A stretch of DNA of 64,000 nucleotides from Dactylonectria macrodidyma (GCA_020744425.1 JAGMUV010000015.1:372001-436000), one strand, 5' to 3'. Shown: positions 36,861 through 49,195, counted from the stretch's first letter. Notes: generated from the letters alone by a model not told the origin. Program-made: numbers and translations.

Positions 36861-38130
36861 TCAGGGCCACCAATTCATCCTCCTGTAGCTCTCAATCACA
36901 TCCTCCATCAACTCCTTAGTCAACGTGGGTTTTGTGTACTGGAACCCTAAGAGCCTCTCCAACCGTCCTCCATCCATGCTTAGGTCTGTGTCCTTAAGAA
37001 GTTCCTTCTCCATGAATGGTGTAAGGGGTCCCGGTCGCGTGATGCCCGCAGAGGCGAGGAGGTCCGCCCATGGCCCCAAGAGCTCGTCGTTGACATCATC
37101 AACAACGCTGTCGAGGTTCAAGCGAGCAAAAGTACTGATGAGTTGACCCTGGAATCCCGTCTCGATTTTGAAAAGTTCGCCGATGATTTTGGCCACGGTA
37201 CCCTGGCTGGTCACGCCCTTGTCCACTACGTTGAAGATGGGGTTCTTGCCCATGCCGCTCTCGTCCCATCCAGCCTTGCCAGCGTCGTACCAGGCGGCGG
37301 TACCCCACAGAGCCCGTGTAACGTCATCGATATGCGCCGTGTTGGTTCGTAGATCCTTGGTCCACAGCCACTTCATCTCTTGCTCGAGGTGCTGATAGGT
37401 GCGCGCCATGGACAGGGCCGTCGCAACCCACTGAGAAGCGTACGGGCCGTAGACGTGTGGCAGTCGCACAATGACGAGGTTAAGACTAAGAACTTTGCGT
37501 CAGCAAATACCACAAACAACGATGGGTCTAGAATTCTTTGACTTACCCCTCAATCTTGGCCAGTTCCTCCTCGGCCTGCAACTTGAAGACGGCAATCCTG
37601 CTCCAAGGCTTCAACTTGTCGGTTTCCTTGCTTGGCGAAGAGTCGGACTTGTACACCATGCCCGTGCTGAGTTCGACAAAGACCTTGACCTTCCGTTTCG
37701 CCGCTTCATTGCCCACGGCAATGGACAAGTTCAGGGACCGCAATTTGTAAACCTCATCCTCTTGCGAGTATCTCGTCTCGCCGCCACAGTTGAAAACATA
37801 GTCCCACTCCTTTCCGTCTGTACGATCGAATATCCTTGCTAACGCTTCTGTAGGCGGGGACTGTTGCGTTAGTTGCTGCCACCCAGACATCCAAGACAGA
37901 CTAAAAGGGCCGAAGAACTCACCGGGTCTGCTGGCATCGGCCTGCATAAACTTGTCCTGGGAACAGGCCTCCGAAAATTCGGGGGCTAGCCAAGCGAGCT
38001 GTGGCAATACTTTGTCGACAAGTCTGACTTCGGAGGCGAGGTTGTTCTGGTGAATATGGAGGGCAAGGAAGCGGCCAATGTAGCCGAGCCCTCCAATGAT
38101 TAACACCGAAGGTTTCTCGTTCTCGGCCAT
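36861..38130 (-). CDS. NAD-dependent epimerase/dehydratase-like protein (extended SDR)
   Basis: Exons 37923-38130, 37547-37847 and 36861-37485 give 377 residues. The N-terminus has the Rossmann glycine motif IIGGLGYIGRFLA, followed by DYVFNCGGETRYS, ELSTGMVYKS and RLPHVYGPYASQW, as in extended short-chain dehydrogenases acting on nucleotide sugars. The usual Tyr-x3-Lys pair is not clear: the aligned segment reads IAVFKLQAEEEL, so the Tyr position appears replaced. The substrate is therefore not predicted and the protein may be a binding or atypical enzyme. The first intron (75 nt) is a multiple of three and has no stop, so the reading frame runs through it. I place its acceptor at 37848 because a nearer CAG would break the frame. 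ATG 38130 is the first start in good context. Confidence 0.88.
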
Positions 38131-39020
38131 GGCGTTGCACTTCTGGGGACCAGTATATTGTAGGTGACGAAAGCGAGAACGACGCGGGGTCAGACGTGAG
38201 GTCGTCAAGACAAGTCGTGGCGGCGGCGGTGCGCGCGAGATCGACGAATAGGCGGCACGAGATGGGACGGGCGGACGTAGGATGGATGGTTTTGATCGAT
38301 TCTCATGAGCCGCTGGCCAGCAACAGTTTTTGATGAAGCTGAAGGGATGCGTCCAGCAACGGAGCGTCGGGGTAAATCGACGAGGAACGACTAAACGCAA
38401 AGGCGGGCGCGAAGACGAAAGGCGGGCAAGGACTACGTCGGGAGAGGTGCGGGATGCGTTCTGGTTCGGGGTGGGGGGAAGGAGCGGTGGAGCGAGTCGA
38501 AATCGAATTAGGCTCTGGGTGGTATTAAATAAAGGAGCAGAGACAGTCTGAAGCACGAGCGGCGCAAGTCAGTCAAGTAAGGGAGGAGAGGGAGGAGGAG
38601 GAGGAGTGAGAAGGCTGCGGTGTGCCTATGAAGTGTGAAGTGCACAAAGGAGACCCAAATGGTTTTGTGCGTGTGGGAGTGGGCGCGGGCGCGGTGTGCC
38701 TGACGTTGCGGCGGCTGCGGCGACGTAGCGGCGGAGGTGTGGAACTGGAAACAAAGGGGCAGAAGGAGTTCCAGGAACGGGGGACTACGGAGGCGGGAGG
38801 CGGAAGACAGGCGGAGGAGGGGGGGGTTAGTAGGTAGTAGGTACGGAGTACTTAGGTAAGGTCAGGTAGAGGTAGGTAAGGTAGGTAATTAACACGACGG
38901 CGCCAACGCACGACGAGGTCATCAGCCGCCTGCCGAGACGAGGACAGACTGGGTTGGTCTGGTGTCTGTGTCTAGGTCTGGGTCGAGATGGGATGGGTAT
39001 GAATGGGGCCGTATGGATAT

Positions 39021-39092
39021 GGGGAATTGGGCTTGGGTGTGGGCGTGGGATTGGGAATTTGAGATTGGGATTGGGCTTGGGCTTGGAATTTG
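39021..39092 (+). repeat. Degenerate TTGGGN-rich run
   Basis: About a dozen imperfect 5-7-nt units of the type TTGGGC, GTGGGN or TTGGGA in a row. It resembles a degenerate G-rich minisatellite. It is not the canonical fungal telomere unit TTAGGG. Confidence 0.6.
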
Positions 39093-39580
39093 CGGATCAG
39101 GAGTATATTTCTCGAACCGTCAAGGGCAAAGGGCCAAGGGGCATTGCCTGGGTCAAGGAGTGGGTTGATGGTGGATATGAACCAGACAAGATGGGGATGG
39201 ACGTGCGAAGAAATACAACGGTAAGGTAGTCCAGCGAAAAGGAGTGAGGGGTGTGTTAGAGACATTGTAGGGATATGGTGGACTTTGGTAAAGAGACCTG
39301 GTCTGGCAGCGAGCGCAGGAGATGGATGGGGTGTATGTACTTACTACGAGGGGGGAAAGGGTATTATCCGTTGACTAGGTACCTACCTACCTGCATAGTA
39401 AGGTAGATATCCGTGATTGTATGATTTGGTTCTCGAAGCCGGTAAAGACAAAAGACGAACACAACTCTAGACGTGACTTGAGATGCCAGATACTTCAGGG
39501 CGTGGTGCATGTCGATGCAGGAGCCGAATATGTCAACACTTGAGCACCTGCAAAGTCGCCCACTTTCAAGAGTGGACAGG

Positions 39581-39594
39581 CCTACCTAGGTAGG
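39581..39594. repeat. Perfect 14-nt palindrome CCTACCTAGGTAGG
   Basis: A perfect inverted repeat. Related imperfect copies occur near 28321 and 42721, and half-sites near 25000, 32174, 36483, 38870 and 43030. Confidence 0.8.
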
Positions 39595-42500
39595 TAAGTA
39601 GACTAATAAAGCAAGGGGTGTAAGACAAACACTATGCAGCATAGAACATTCACCTTGCGCTGCAGGTATCTTTAGGAATGAATTTTGTAGATAAAATGAT
39701 ACGAGAGAATGCCATTTTATCCATAAGACTGTAGGTTTGTAGACTGATTCATTGAAACATGTGCTTTATAGTGGTGTTTCTCTTCTGAAAGATACTACGT
39801 ACAAGGCCCGGTGCCCGCCTCAGAGGCCACCATAGTGGGTTTGGAGGGGTTCGTTCTTTCTTCATTATTATCACTCCGTACCTATTCCTATGCGCCATCA
39901 AGTCGAGGGGCGGTGGCTTCTCTCCCCCACTCCATTGCCGTAGCCTGTGCTCCGGGACCACTTCAAGTCTTCACTGTTCCTTCCCTGGCTTGAGCTCCGG
40001 GCTCCCTTTTTTTCCCTTGTATCAGTCGTGCTTGAATTGGACATGAGGGAGAAAAAAAACGCCGCGGCTATAGTGGAGACTAATTGTTGCCATCAGGTTG
40101 TGCATCTGGAGTGTTACAGTTGATGTCAGTCTTGGAAACGCGGGCTTCCGGCCTCTCTTCCCACTGCACTGTGCCGCATCGCACCTGTAACCCACCTGCA
40201 TGGCATGGCATACAGAAGATGGCTCACATCATGGCTTGGTGCGAGAGCCAGGGGGGGTAAGCCAGCCAGACCGACGCCGAGTCATTGATTCCATGCCATG
40301 ATCAATTTTTTTTCTCCCCTTGCCACCATCGTGAGCATCCTTGACCGCCTACGAAATGCTACAAATGTGTGCCACCCGACGGCAAGCAGAGAGACCCAGC
40401 GCCAAAGAAGACAACGAACGGGCAGAGGCCACCAAGGGGTCAGTGGGTTGGCGTTTCCAGGCTGGCGGCGGGCCTCGCTGGTTGGGCTGTAGCTTGGGGG
40501 TGGGCTTGAAAAAATGGCCCGTTCATAACTTCATGTCGCCTCGGCGGCGGACTAGCAGTTAGCTACCGAGCTTGCGATGGGGCACCATGTTCGTCATTGT
40601 CATTGCGGACCAGGGACAGGGCGACATGGGACAAGGGGGAAAGCCAGCAGAACCCACCGCCGTGTCTGGCACGTCGCTAATTATCCTTCACCAGTTGGTC
40701 CTTGGACGTCGATCCGGACTATCGTCTTGGTCTAAGGCTCTAGGCAGAGTAGGCTGCTTTGTGCCCAACATCGGGACACACGGATATCGCGGGCCATGCC
40801 GCCTGTGGTAAGAATAGCCAAGCCCGAAGCCGTGGTCAACCAGATGCCACACTCTCTAGAGAGGTACCTCTGAGTCCAATACACGCCGGCGCGGATTACA
40901 GTCCTCATTGTCTTCTCCGTCGGCCTTGGTAGCCCCCCTCGTGTCTGAGCCCGCAATGCAATGGGCCTGCATCCTGCGCGTGCGACCCCAAAACCCAACC
41001 TCAAGACCCACGCTGTCGCAGTAGTGAGGCATTCCGAATGCTCCCCTCTCCACCCCCTAAACAACCCCCCCAATGTCTCCTCCCCCGCCATACCACCCCA
41101 ACTGATGAATCCTTGACGCCTTGGCTGACAGGTTTGTATGAAACAATCAGAAGGAAGGAGACCGGAGCTGTATCTCATCACTATCCTATTCCAGCTCCCG
41201 AGTCGTGAAGACGTGCCGATTTCTGTTCTCCTGATTCATAATGAGAGTCACCTGGCTGACAAAACCAACGATTTGTCTCGCGATATGTCACTGGCAATGC
41301 AGACTAACATGAAATCCGTTACATGGCGTGCAATGCCGACTAAAATCACTTTACATGGTTAGTCAATACTACCTACTTGGTAGGCCCAACGCCCTACATA
41401 ACCGGTCTGCAGGATGCAGCAGCAGGGATAAGGGCGGTCATGTTGCGTCCCTTTCCAAGACGTTACATGGACGGCCCTGGCAGCGAGGGACAAAGCCCGG
41501 AGCCTCGTGCTCCTAGCGCTCGCAGCCGGCATCATGCGCGTCGATCAGCGATCCCGTCCGGGCCGCCAACACAGGGACTTTGCTTAGTTGAAATAACCCG
41601 GCGAGTTGGCCACGGCTGCTCCCTACCCCAAACCCAAACCATTCGCTCCTGTACGGGTAGAGTAAGTAACAACTCGACTGTAGCGAAAAGAAATCAATCT
41701 AAAGGAGGGAAATGTTCTACTCGAGTAGCATATACCGTTCATAATCTTTAACTAAAAATTACTCATGAAGAAGTTGATGCTTTGTGGTGCGTGGTGTTCT
41801 TCTTCGGAGCCAGGCTGTCAAACCTGGTTGCCATAATACCGAGGAGGAAAGTTAACCTCTACGCTACCAGTCTACTGCGGGACCCAATGGATCCCTATGT
41901 GCTAGACTTGGTACTTGGCCATGTTTTCCTTGTAAGTCAGGGCCCCGGAGGGGTTAGTGAAGAGTCAGGCAGTTGCTTGGACTGTCTCGCTCGCCTTTAC
42001 CTTTCCTACCTTACCAGGCGGGGAACAGTAAACATGGCACACCAAAAGCCTCCTTAACATTGTAATAGCTACGTCCCCCCTAATATAACACTGATTTAGT
42101 CCCAGAGAGCTTCATAAAAAGATGGATAAGATTATGCTAATGCTATTCGATTTGACGGCTTAATTTATTAGGATTTTTCTTCTCATTTTAAAATTCGGTA
42201 TTGCTTGGTGAGGGTGAAGCCGACTCTTGGTGTGCCATGTTTTCTGTCCCCCGCTTGCTTGCCTATTCATTGTCATTGATGGTAGGTCTTGTTCGGGGCA
42301 GCACACAAGCTTCAGTGGGTTGACACTGATTTTCAGGGGCCACAGCGGTCGGTAGGCGGCACGGGATGCGGGTTCAGGCACCGAGACGGAAAGAGGCGGG
42401 GGCGTCTCTTCTAGAACGCTTCCATCTGTTCAGCCTCTCCCCAATGGGAGCGCGCATGTCGTGCTGGCACGCTGCAGCAGCCCGGGCTGTTGGATTTCGT

Positions 42501-42900
42501 GCCTCCGGTCCCATCTCGCATCCCTTGTCCCGCAATGCCGCACCGTTGGGGCCTTGGGATGGATGGAGATTGCAGCTGCAGGTTTGTTGGTGGAACGCTT
42601 CCGCAAATCAGTCCACCCATCCTACAAGACCCACGGCAGGGAGCTTAGTGCTGCTGTCGTATGTCACGACGGGCAGCTCAGGAACATCATCCTTCTCATC
42701 ATCCTCCTCGACAGCACATACTACCTAGGTAGGTATGTACCCGCACAGAGGGAACTTGGCTTGATTAAGGTAGTACGTAAACCAGCGTTGGTAGGCTGGT
42801 GGCATGTTCATCCGAGGCATGCATGAAAGTCCACCTGCCGGAAACCGACCACCGCCCTGCTTGCTGCCTCATCCATATCAATAAGTAATCACTGTCAGTC

Positions 42901-42930
42901 CAACACCAACACCAACGCCAACGCCAACGA
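42901..42930. repeat. CCAACR hexanucleotide repeat
   Basis: Five near-identical hexamers (CCAACA, then CCAACG). Non-coding microsatellite. Confidence 0.75.
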
Positions 42931-44939
42931 CGCCACCGTCCCGACCTCCAGGCGTCGGCCCCAACGTCAAAGCACCTCGCAATAGCAAGCATCAGCCTGT
43001 CACCAGCGCACACTATTACCTACTACGTCAGGTACCTACCTATCCTAGAACATCCTAACGCGTGCTTGCCTTTGGCTCAAAAGTAAATCCCACAAATGGG
43101 GTGGGACGCACGCTCCCACACACTCCAACACATCCATACTACCGGCGCCGATGCGATCCCCGAGGGAAAACCCGTACCCGTTCCGTCGTCTTAGTTCTCC
43201 CGGCAGCCGCCCATCGTGTCTCCCACGCAGGATCCGAAGATGGATCTTGACGGGGACCCCCATCCCCATCTCCAGCCCCAAATGGCTCAAATCATTCATT
43301 AACCGCTTGGCCTAATGTTAGTACATGACACCAACGCCGGTCGACTGGAAGATACAAGCTAGTACCTGGCTTACAACATGTTGTCGACATCAGGGCGTGT
43401 CACACCGGTGTTCTCACCGCGTCTCGAATGTATCATACACACCCAAACGTGTCATTCAGAAACGACTCAGTCCAACTTGGGCACTGTTACTGGCTTGATA
43501 AGGTTTGGATGGCGTTCGCCGTTGTTGGCTGTCACATTGTCGGAGTCTCGACAGCTGAAGCCGGCCTCAACTTCGCGCCGACATCGCCCGCCTCAATCCA
43601 CGTTTGCTATTGTCCACCCTTAAGCCACCCTTTGACCAACATGACTGTCGGTCCAGACCACTTTCCTTCCTCCCAGGAACACCCTCATAACCATTGCCTC
43701 GCCATCGTGCGCGAGCAATCCTGCTCCAGTTGCCCCCCCATCAAACTGACTCGAGAGACCCAGCTTGCATCTCCTAGCGCAGCCCATCGCTTGTCAACAA
43801 CCGACCCCCTGTCTGCAGACAACTCTGCATCAAGACTCACTCCGACGGCGGGACGAAAACGCGCTCCAAAGTCCGAATTGCCGTACTTCCCGTCTTTCCT
43901 AAGCTATCATCTACGGATGTAGCACCAGTATCTCCATTGTGTGACATTCTTATCCCAACGGGAAGCTCACCTCGAGAGCCATACTCCGTCTGCAATCAAC
44001 TGGTCTCTTTTCATAGGTAGTACACAGCAATCAACGTCATTGGGGCTTCAAATGGGGCCTCCCACACCTTGGATTGCACCCCACTCCGCTATTGATCCAG
44101 TGGTTCGTTAACGCCTCCCAGTCAATTTGATTACCCGTGGATCTACGCCAGGTTTAGGTCTTCAACATCACGCCGTCCCCAGGCGGATTCACAGAGCACG
44201 GTTGTCGATTTCAGCTCGCTCTTAGCGGTTGGGTTTACGAGACTCAGCATGGAGATCATCATCATTCTTGACGTCAACTAAGTCCTGGGGATCGCCCCAT
44301 CCAGCCATATTATGGAGATGGGATCGACAAGGCTACAGTACAGTACCAAAGACATCCGACAGGTGAAATAGTCTCAATGTGGAACATTGAGCATTTGGCG
44401 CACTTGACCCGTTGCCGGTGCTTCACCCGTCGGACCGCCACCCTCGCTCTTTTGCATGACTTCGCTCGGCTCTTCATGCGATGCCACCGTGTCGTCGCCC
44501 CCTTGCAGTCTCAGATCATTGTTAGATGGTTCCATTGGCAGGCATGGTTGTAAGCAACACACCGTCAGCACTTTCCAGACATGAATGCGGCACGGGCGAC
44601 AGTGTGTTCTGATGTCGCCTGCATCATGTGCGCCGCAGGTGGTCTAGGTATAGTACGTGGTCGTGCTTACAATTCTGCCTTGCACAATCAATTTGTCTCT
44701 ATCAAGCCATATGCGCGCAATAGCGGCTGAATACGGCGCCTAGCCTGATCTCCAATAGCCAGCAGCAGCAACTCCACCACGAGGCGACGACAGCACCAGG
44801 CTATTGTCCGCCGAGCTGTGTTATCTCTTCCCTTGACTCGAAGTTTGTGCTCTAGAGCTATGATAGGTTCGCATGGGACAACAAAACGATGTCGTAAATC
44901 TCCCTAACGAAAGTATCATATGTCTGCGCCTGCTTCTCA

Positions 44940-45986
44940 TCATTTCCTCATGCTACCAATGAGCTCTCGCTGTGCCTCACGGTCCCGGGCACCCTCGCTG
45001 AGACTTCCGATGCTCCTCAGATCACCCACCACATCCTTGGCCTTGCCGAAGTAAACCTCCTGCAGCAAGTTGCGCATCTTGAGCTCCATGTCCTCCACCA
45101 ACCGCCCTACGTTGGCAATGTGGCTGTCGTCGTTCTCGACGGGGAGGTCCTGCTCTACTTGGCGCGTCATATTGCCACTCAGGTCTAATTCGCCCAAGTT
45201 ACCACCCGCACTGGAGAGTGTCAGGATGACGGTTGAAGTAAGCTTGTAGTGGGTGCTTCGGCCTCGCTCGATGGCCTCGAAAACGTGAATCGAGTCCCAG
45301 ACACCCTCAGAACTGCCTCCGGAGGGGGATGCTGTGGAAACCCAGGTGTCAGACTCGTGCCTCCAGTTGACAATGGTTGTCTACGAATGCAACTCACATT
45401 TCTTGAGCAACACTACACCCGCGAAGCCATCGTCAAGATTCCAGAAGTAGACGCTGCTCACGCCACCTTCGTAATACAAATCGCGGTAAATGTCAAAGGC
45501 CTCGTTAGCCTTGATCTCCATCTTGCGTACACGCTCGCTAGGGATGGCGCCCTCGCCTGCACCCTCGCTACCGCCTGCACCAACACCACCGGCACCGCCC
45601 TCGTCCAGCGGAGGGTCGAACTGGTTAGACCAGGGCGAGCGGTAGCTGTCGCCATCGCGGTTGTAGTCGCAGAGCAGGTAGTCGCGGCCGGTCTGCTTGC
45701 ACCGGCGGACGGTCAGGGGCTGGTCGACGGACGAGAGGAGGTCTTCGGTCAGATCTGGGGCGAGCGAGATGATGGCATTGAGGTGATCCGTCGTCTGCTT
45801 GGGGTTAAGCCGGCGCAGTAGGTCACTAGACAGGGTTGGAGAGTCGAATGTCAACAGATGATGAGGATGATGATGAGGATGATGATGGTTGATGAGAATG
45901 AAGAGCGGGATGCACGGGGCGGGTATGAAGGGAGCGGTGCGATGCGCTACTTACAGGGCCGAGTCGAAGGGGTCAATATCAGCCAT
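44940..45986 (-). CDS. CAP2: F-actin-capping protein subunit beta
   Basis: CapZ beta forms a heterodimer with the alpha subunit and caps actin filament barbed ends in cortical patches and, in animals, dynactin. Exons 45955-45986, 45398-45825 and 44940-45331 give 283 residues, the family length. Exon 1 encodes only [11 protein letters not shown]. Conserved stretches are [73 protein letters not shown], and near the end [32 protein letters not shown] and [14 protein letters not shown] Gly/Ala/Glu-rich insertion of about 20 residues follows PPLDEG. Intron 1 (45826-45954) contains an ATG/AGG trinucleotide repeat at about 45858-45888. Confidence 0.97.
45858..45888. repeat. ATG/AGG trinucleotide repeat in CAP2 intron 1
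   Basis: Ten consecutive triplets of GATGAT/GAGGAT type inside the 129-nt first intron of the capping beta gene. Confidence 0.75.
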
Positions 45987-47040
45987 GGTTGTGGCGGAGG
46001 TTGTAAGGCTCCTGGAAGACGAAGGCTAGGAGACGGGAAGGCGGAATAAATCGTTGCGTCGGGACGGACGAGGTTCAAGCTGGCATTGAAGCTCCAGACT
46101 GTCCAACCACTCGAGGTAGCGGGGTTCCGTCGCAGGCGCCCAGACAGGGAGCTCAAATGCTACGCTAACCATCGCCCAAGGCATGGTCTGAGCTCGCCCC
46201 GCCTTACAGCCTCAGGTAAGGCCTCGCTGCTTCACCTTGAATGCGTCATTCGTCGTAACTCTGTATACACCCCCGGAATGCATGTTGTTGTAGCTTTATA
46301 AGAGTATGGAAAGCATGTGGAATCTCGTACCATCTCATCACATTGCATCAGGAACCCTCAAATCAACGCAGCCTTGTTTATTCTCTCTGGAAGGGAGCAG
46401 AGCTAACGCCAACTATAACTAAGAGTAAGGTAAGGTAAGAAAAATACGTTGGATCGCATACTACGAGACAGGCATCGCATAAGATAGCCAACTAAGTTCA
46501 ACATCAGGTAACGCAAAAGGCACCACTCTGTCTCCATCCTTATAATTTATATCCCGTTCTTCATTCTCCCTTCCCTTCCCCCCATCTTCCTCCGTCTTCT
46601 CCATCTTCCCCTGCCTCTTCCAGCCTCCTCCAGCCTCTTTCGAAACCGACTTTCAAGAAACGACCCAACACATAGAGAAAATCCCCCTTCCCACCGTGTG
46701 CCATGAACTGACCAGCCTCCAAAGTCATCATATTCCCATTGATTCGCCACTAACGCCGCGCCCGAAGCTTCCGTTAAAGAAGCTGTCGCCAAGAAAGAAC
46801 CCAGAGATGTAATAAGAAAAGGAATGAACGGTGACCGAATGGAAGAAAGAACCCAAGTGACAATGCAGACCCAGCCTGAGGCAGGCGTCTCCAACAATGG
46901 CTGAGCAAGAAGCTCCTGATAGAATAAACGCCCATTGTAGAGGAGTAGGTATGCAAGGCCGAAGTGAGAACTCTCCTGCGAGAATGAAAAACCCTGGCGC
47001 AAGAAACCCGACATAAAATCCAGTTGAGTGCGAAGGCACT
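45987..47040. other. Spacer between CAP2 promoter and BAH-PHD 3' end
   Basis: About 1.05 kb. The right part is probably the CAP2 promoter's far side and the 3' UTR of the BAH-PHD gene. Open frames on the minus strand (46547-47102) overlap each other and show no domain. Confidence 0.45.
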
Positions 47041-48489
47041 TTAGTCGATAGTGACTCCGCAAAGCAGGCAATGTGCCTTCTCATTCCAGGTCTTCTCGCC
47101 ACCAGTGACGTTTTGGCGCAGATCTTGAATCTCCCAAACGGTCGGGCCGTCGCTCATCTTCAAGGTTGCCTCGAATAGGCCCTCGTATGGCTTGTAGTCC
47201 ATGCTCTTCTTCTTTCGGTTCTTTTTTGCGGACGCTCTCGCTTCGGTACTCGGGTTCGAGGGCGTGGGGCCGGGTGTGGGCGTCGCCGTGGTTCGTGGAG
47301 ACTCTGCGACGGCCTTCCTGACATGCACGTTATCTTGAGCGCCGCCGGAGCGCACATCAATCGTTGGCTGCGTCTCCTTTTCTTCTGCGTCAGTTGGGCT
47401 GAGGGGGCGCGTAGCTTCCTCATCGTTCTTTTCTTCCTTGACCATGGGCTCTTCCTTTAAGTGAGGCTTATCGGCGCCGAGTCGATCGTATACTCTCGTG
47501 AGGACGTCGTGGCTCAGGCATTCGTGGTGCATCCACTTCCCGCACTCGGAGCTTGTGCATCCGATCAAGGTCCTATCAGGGTTCGCGGGCGTTTCACATT
47601 TACACATTAATTCGACGGACTAAAGACTGTTAGAAGCAAGTTGGTGATGACGAGCATAAGATGGCTTACCGAAAGTTGCGAGTTGCGACAGTTAAAGGCC
47701 TGTCGCCAGTACAGCGCGTCTTGGATCTCGTCGTCATCCGCTTCTATCCATTGATTGACAGTGGCTGGCATCGTCACGCTGACAACATTGATCACGTCCA
47801 CTAGTGGCCTGTCAGCTCAATCGTATCGCAGCTCGCAGTTAATAAATATCGCTTACTGTGGTTGGACGCAATCAGCTCGTTTTGTCCATGGTACGGCTGG
47901 CGTCCCTGGACAGTCTTCTTGCCATCGAGGGTGCCTTGGGGTAACTCGTCAGGCCAATACATCCAGTAGACGCGCGCGTAGACGTGGTGCTCGTCAGCGG
48001 CTCGGATCTCGAGGATACGGGCGACCCAGTCGTCGTCGGATTTCTTAATCGGTCCGACATTGCCTAAACTTGCGGCAGCCCGTTGTCGCTCGATGGTCGC
48101 CTCGTTGGCGACGAATACAAACCCTTCGCTGTAATATTTGATTCCGTTGACTGCCAAGGCGATTAGGTCAGACCCCCCTCATTTCCGGGAGATGGGCTCG
48201 GATACGTACGGACGAAACTGTTATACCGCGTCATATCTAGCCATCGCTTCCCAGGCTCGACGGTGTAATAAAGATCCATGGTGTCGTGCGTCTTGAAGGC
48301 GCCGGTGGGTGAGAAGGGGGAGCACTGGATCTGCACCCGCTTTTCCTCCTCCTGGCCATCGCGCTTCCTCTTCTTGTTTTTGTGTCGCTCCTTTTCAGCC
48401 CGCGACGGGCTATTGACGTAGTTTACCGTGAAGGGGCATTCCGCGCGGTTCTCCTCCGCGACGGATCGCGATCGCTTGCGGGCGCTCAT
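47041..48489 (-). CDS. BAH-PHD chromatin protein, candidate H3K27me3 reader (EPR-1/BP1-like)
   Basis: Exons 48210-48489, 47857-48150, 47670-47800 and 47041-47619 give 427 residues. The N-terminus is basic with likely nuclear signals (KNKKRKRDG). A BAH domain spans about 85-235: YYSEGFVFVAN, DDWVARILEI, VYARVYWMYWPDELP, YHGQNELIASNHMDVINVVSV. A PHD-type zinc site begins right after: Cys241, Cys243, Cys256, Cys261, His266, Cys269. The last pair, Cys419-x2-Cys422, is at the extreme C-terminus, about 150 residues later, beyond a charged low-complexity insert. Fungal BAH-PHD proteins with this order include Neurospora EPR-1 and Fusarium BP1, which bind H3K27me3 and mediate Polycomb silencing. Orthology is inferred from architecture, not shown. 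Confidence 0.9.
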
Positions 48490-49195
48490 TTCGTTGGCGG
48501 TCTTGGGGGAACCTGGATGTGATGATGAAGGAGTCGCGTTTTGGGTGGTCGGGCGGCAGAGCGGGAGAGCGGCTCAGCGGGAGGGGTTTCCACGCAGAGA
48601 AACAAAGCTAGTCGCCAGAGAAGAGGCGGCACACGAGCGCAGTTCTGCTCATCAGGCGGAGGGACAATTCGGCGTTTGAGGAGAGCCTGGGCTGTCTGTG
48701 ACCGACAAGCCGCGACCAGCGATGTCCTGTGCGCAAGATAAGATTTCTCCAAGACGCAACGTCGCAAACTGGGACTGAGTTGAGGCAAAAGCACCAAAAA
48801 CGCGTGTCACGTGACATGGTTGCTTGGCCCAAGCCAACGCGTCGCCTCCTTCGTCGACGCTTAGAAATGGGGCGAGTTGTTGCTCGGGGACCTCGGGATG
48901 TTTGAAGGGCAATAATGAACAATGACCAATGACTAATGAATCAATTACTACAGCAAATATCCTCGATCGATATCGTCTAAGTTTAGGTGTAGGCCATTAC
49001 CTACGAACAGGCAACTATAGCCTTTGTATTTATCAAGCCTCTCAAAATTTGCCTTTATTCCAAAGCCCTTGGATCACCCGAAGCCTAAAGTCAGAGTGTG
49101 TCAGCCCCACCCACCGATAAATAATACGGCCTAATCCAACGCCATCGCTATGCCGCAATATCAGGAAAAGAAAATGTCATCGGGTTAGGCAGATG
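48490..49195. other. Spacer between BAH-PHD promoter and ATG22 3' end
   Basis: About 0.7 kb, probably the BAH-PHD promoter on the left and the ATG22 3' region on the right. No gene recognised. Confidence 0.45.

Larger units (their letters stand above)
38131..44939. other. 6.8-kb interval without a recognisable gene
   Basis: The longest gene-free stretch in the window. Near the epimerase it is purine-rich on the plus strand and holds GGTAGGTA-type motifs (38830-38890). It has a TTGGGN-like run (39021-39092), CCTACCTAGGTAGG palindromes, and a CCAACR repeat (42901-42930). ORFs up to 164 codons (43428-43922) show no domain. No tRNA or 5S pattern was recognised. Confidence 0.5.

Noticed and set aside
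43428..43922. 164-codon ATG ORF in the long spacer
   Set aside because: Low-complexity Ser/Pro/His composition and no recognisable domain; could be real but cannot be supported.
46547..47102. Two overlapping minus-strand ORFs downstream of the BAH-PHD gene
   Set aside because: They occupy the probable 3' UTR, use non-ATG starts or overlap each other, and have no family motif.
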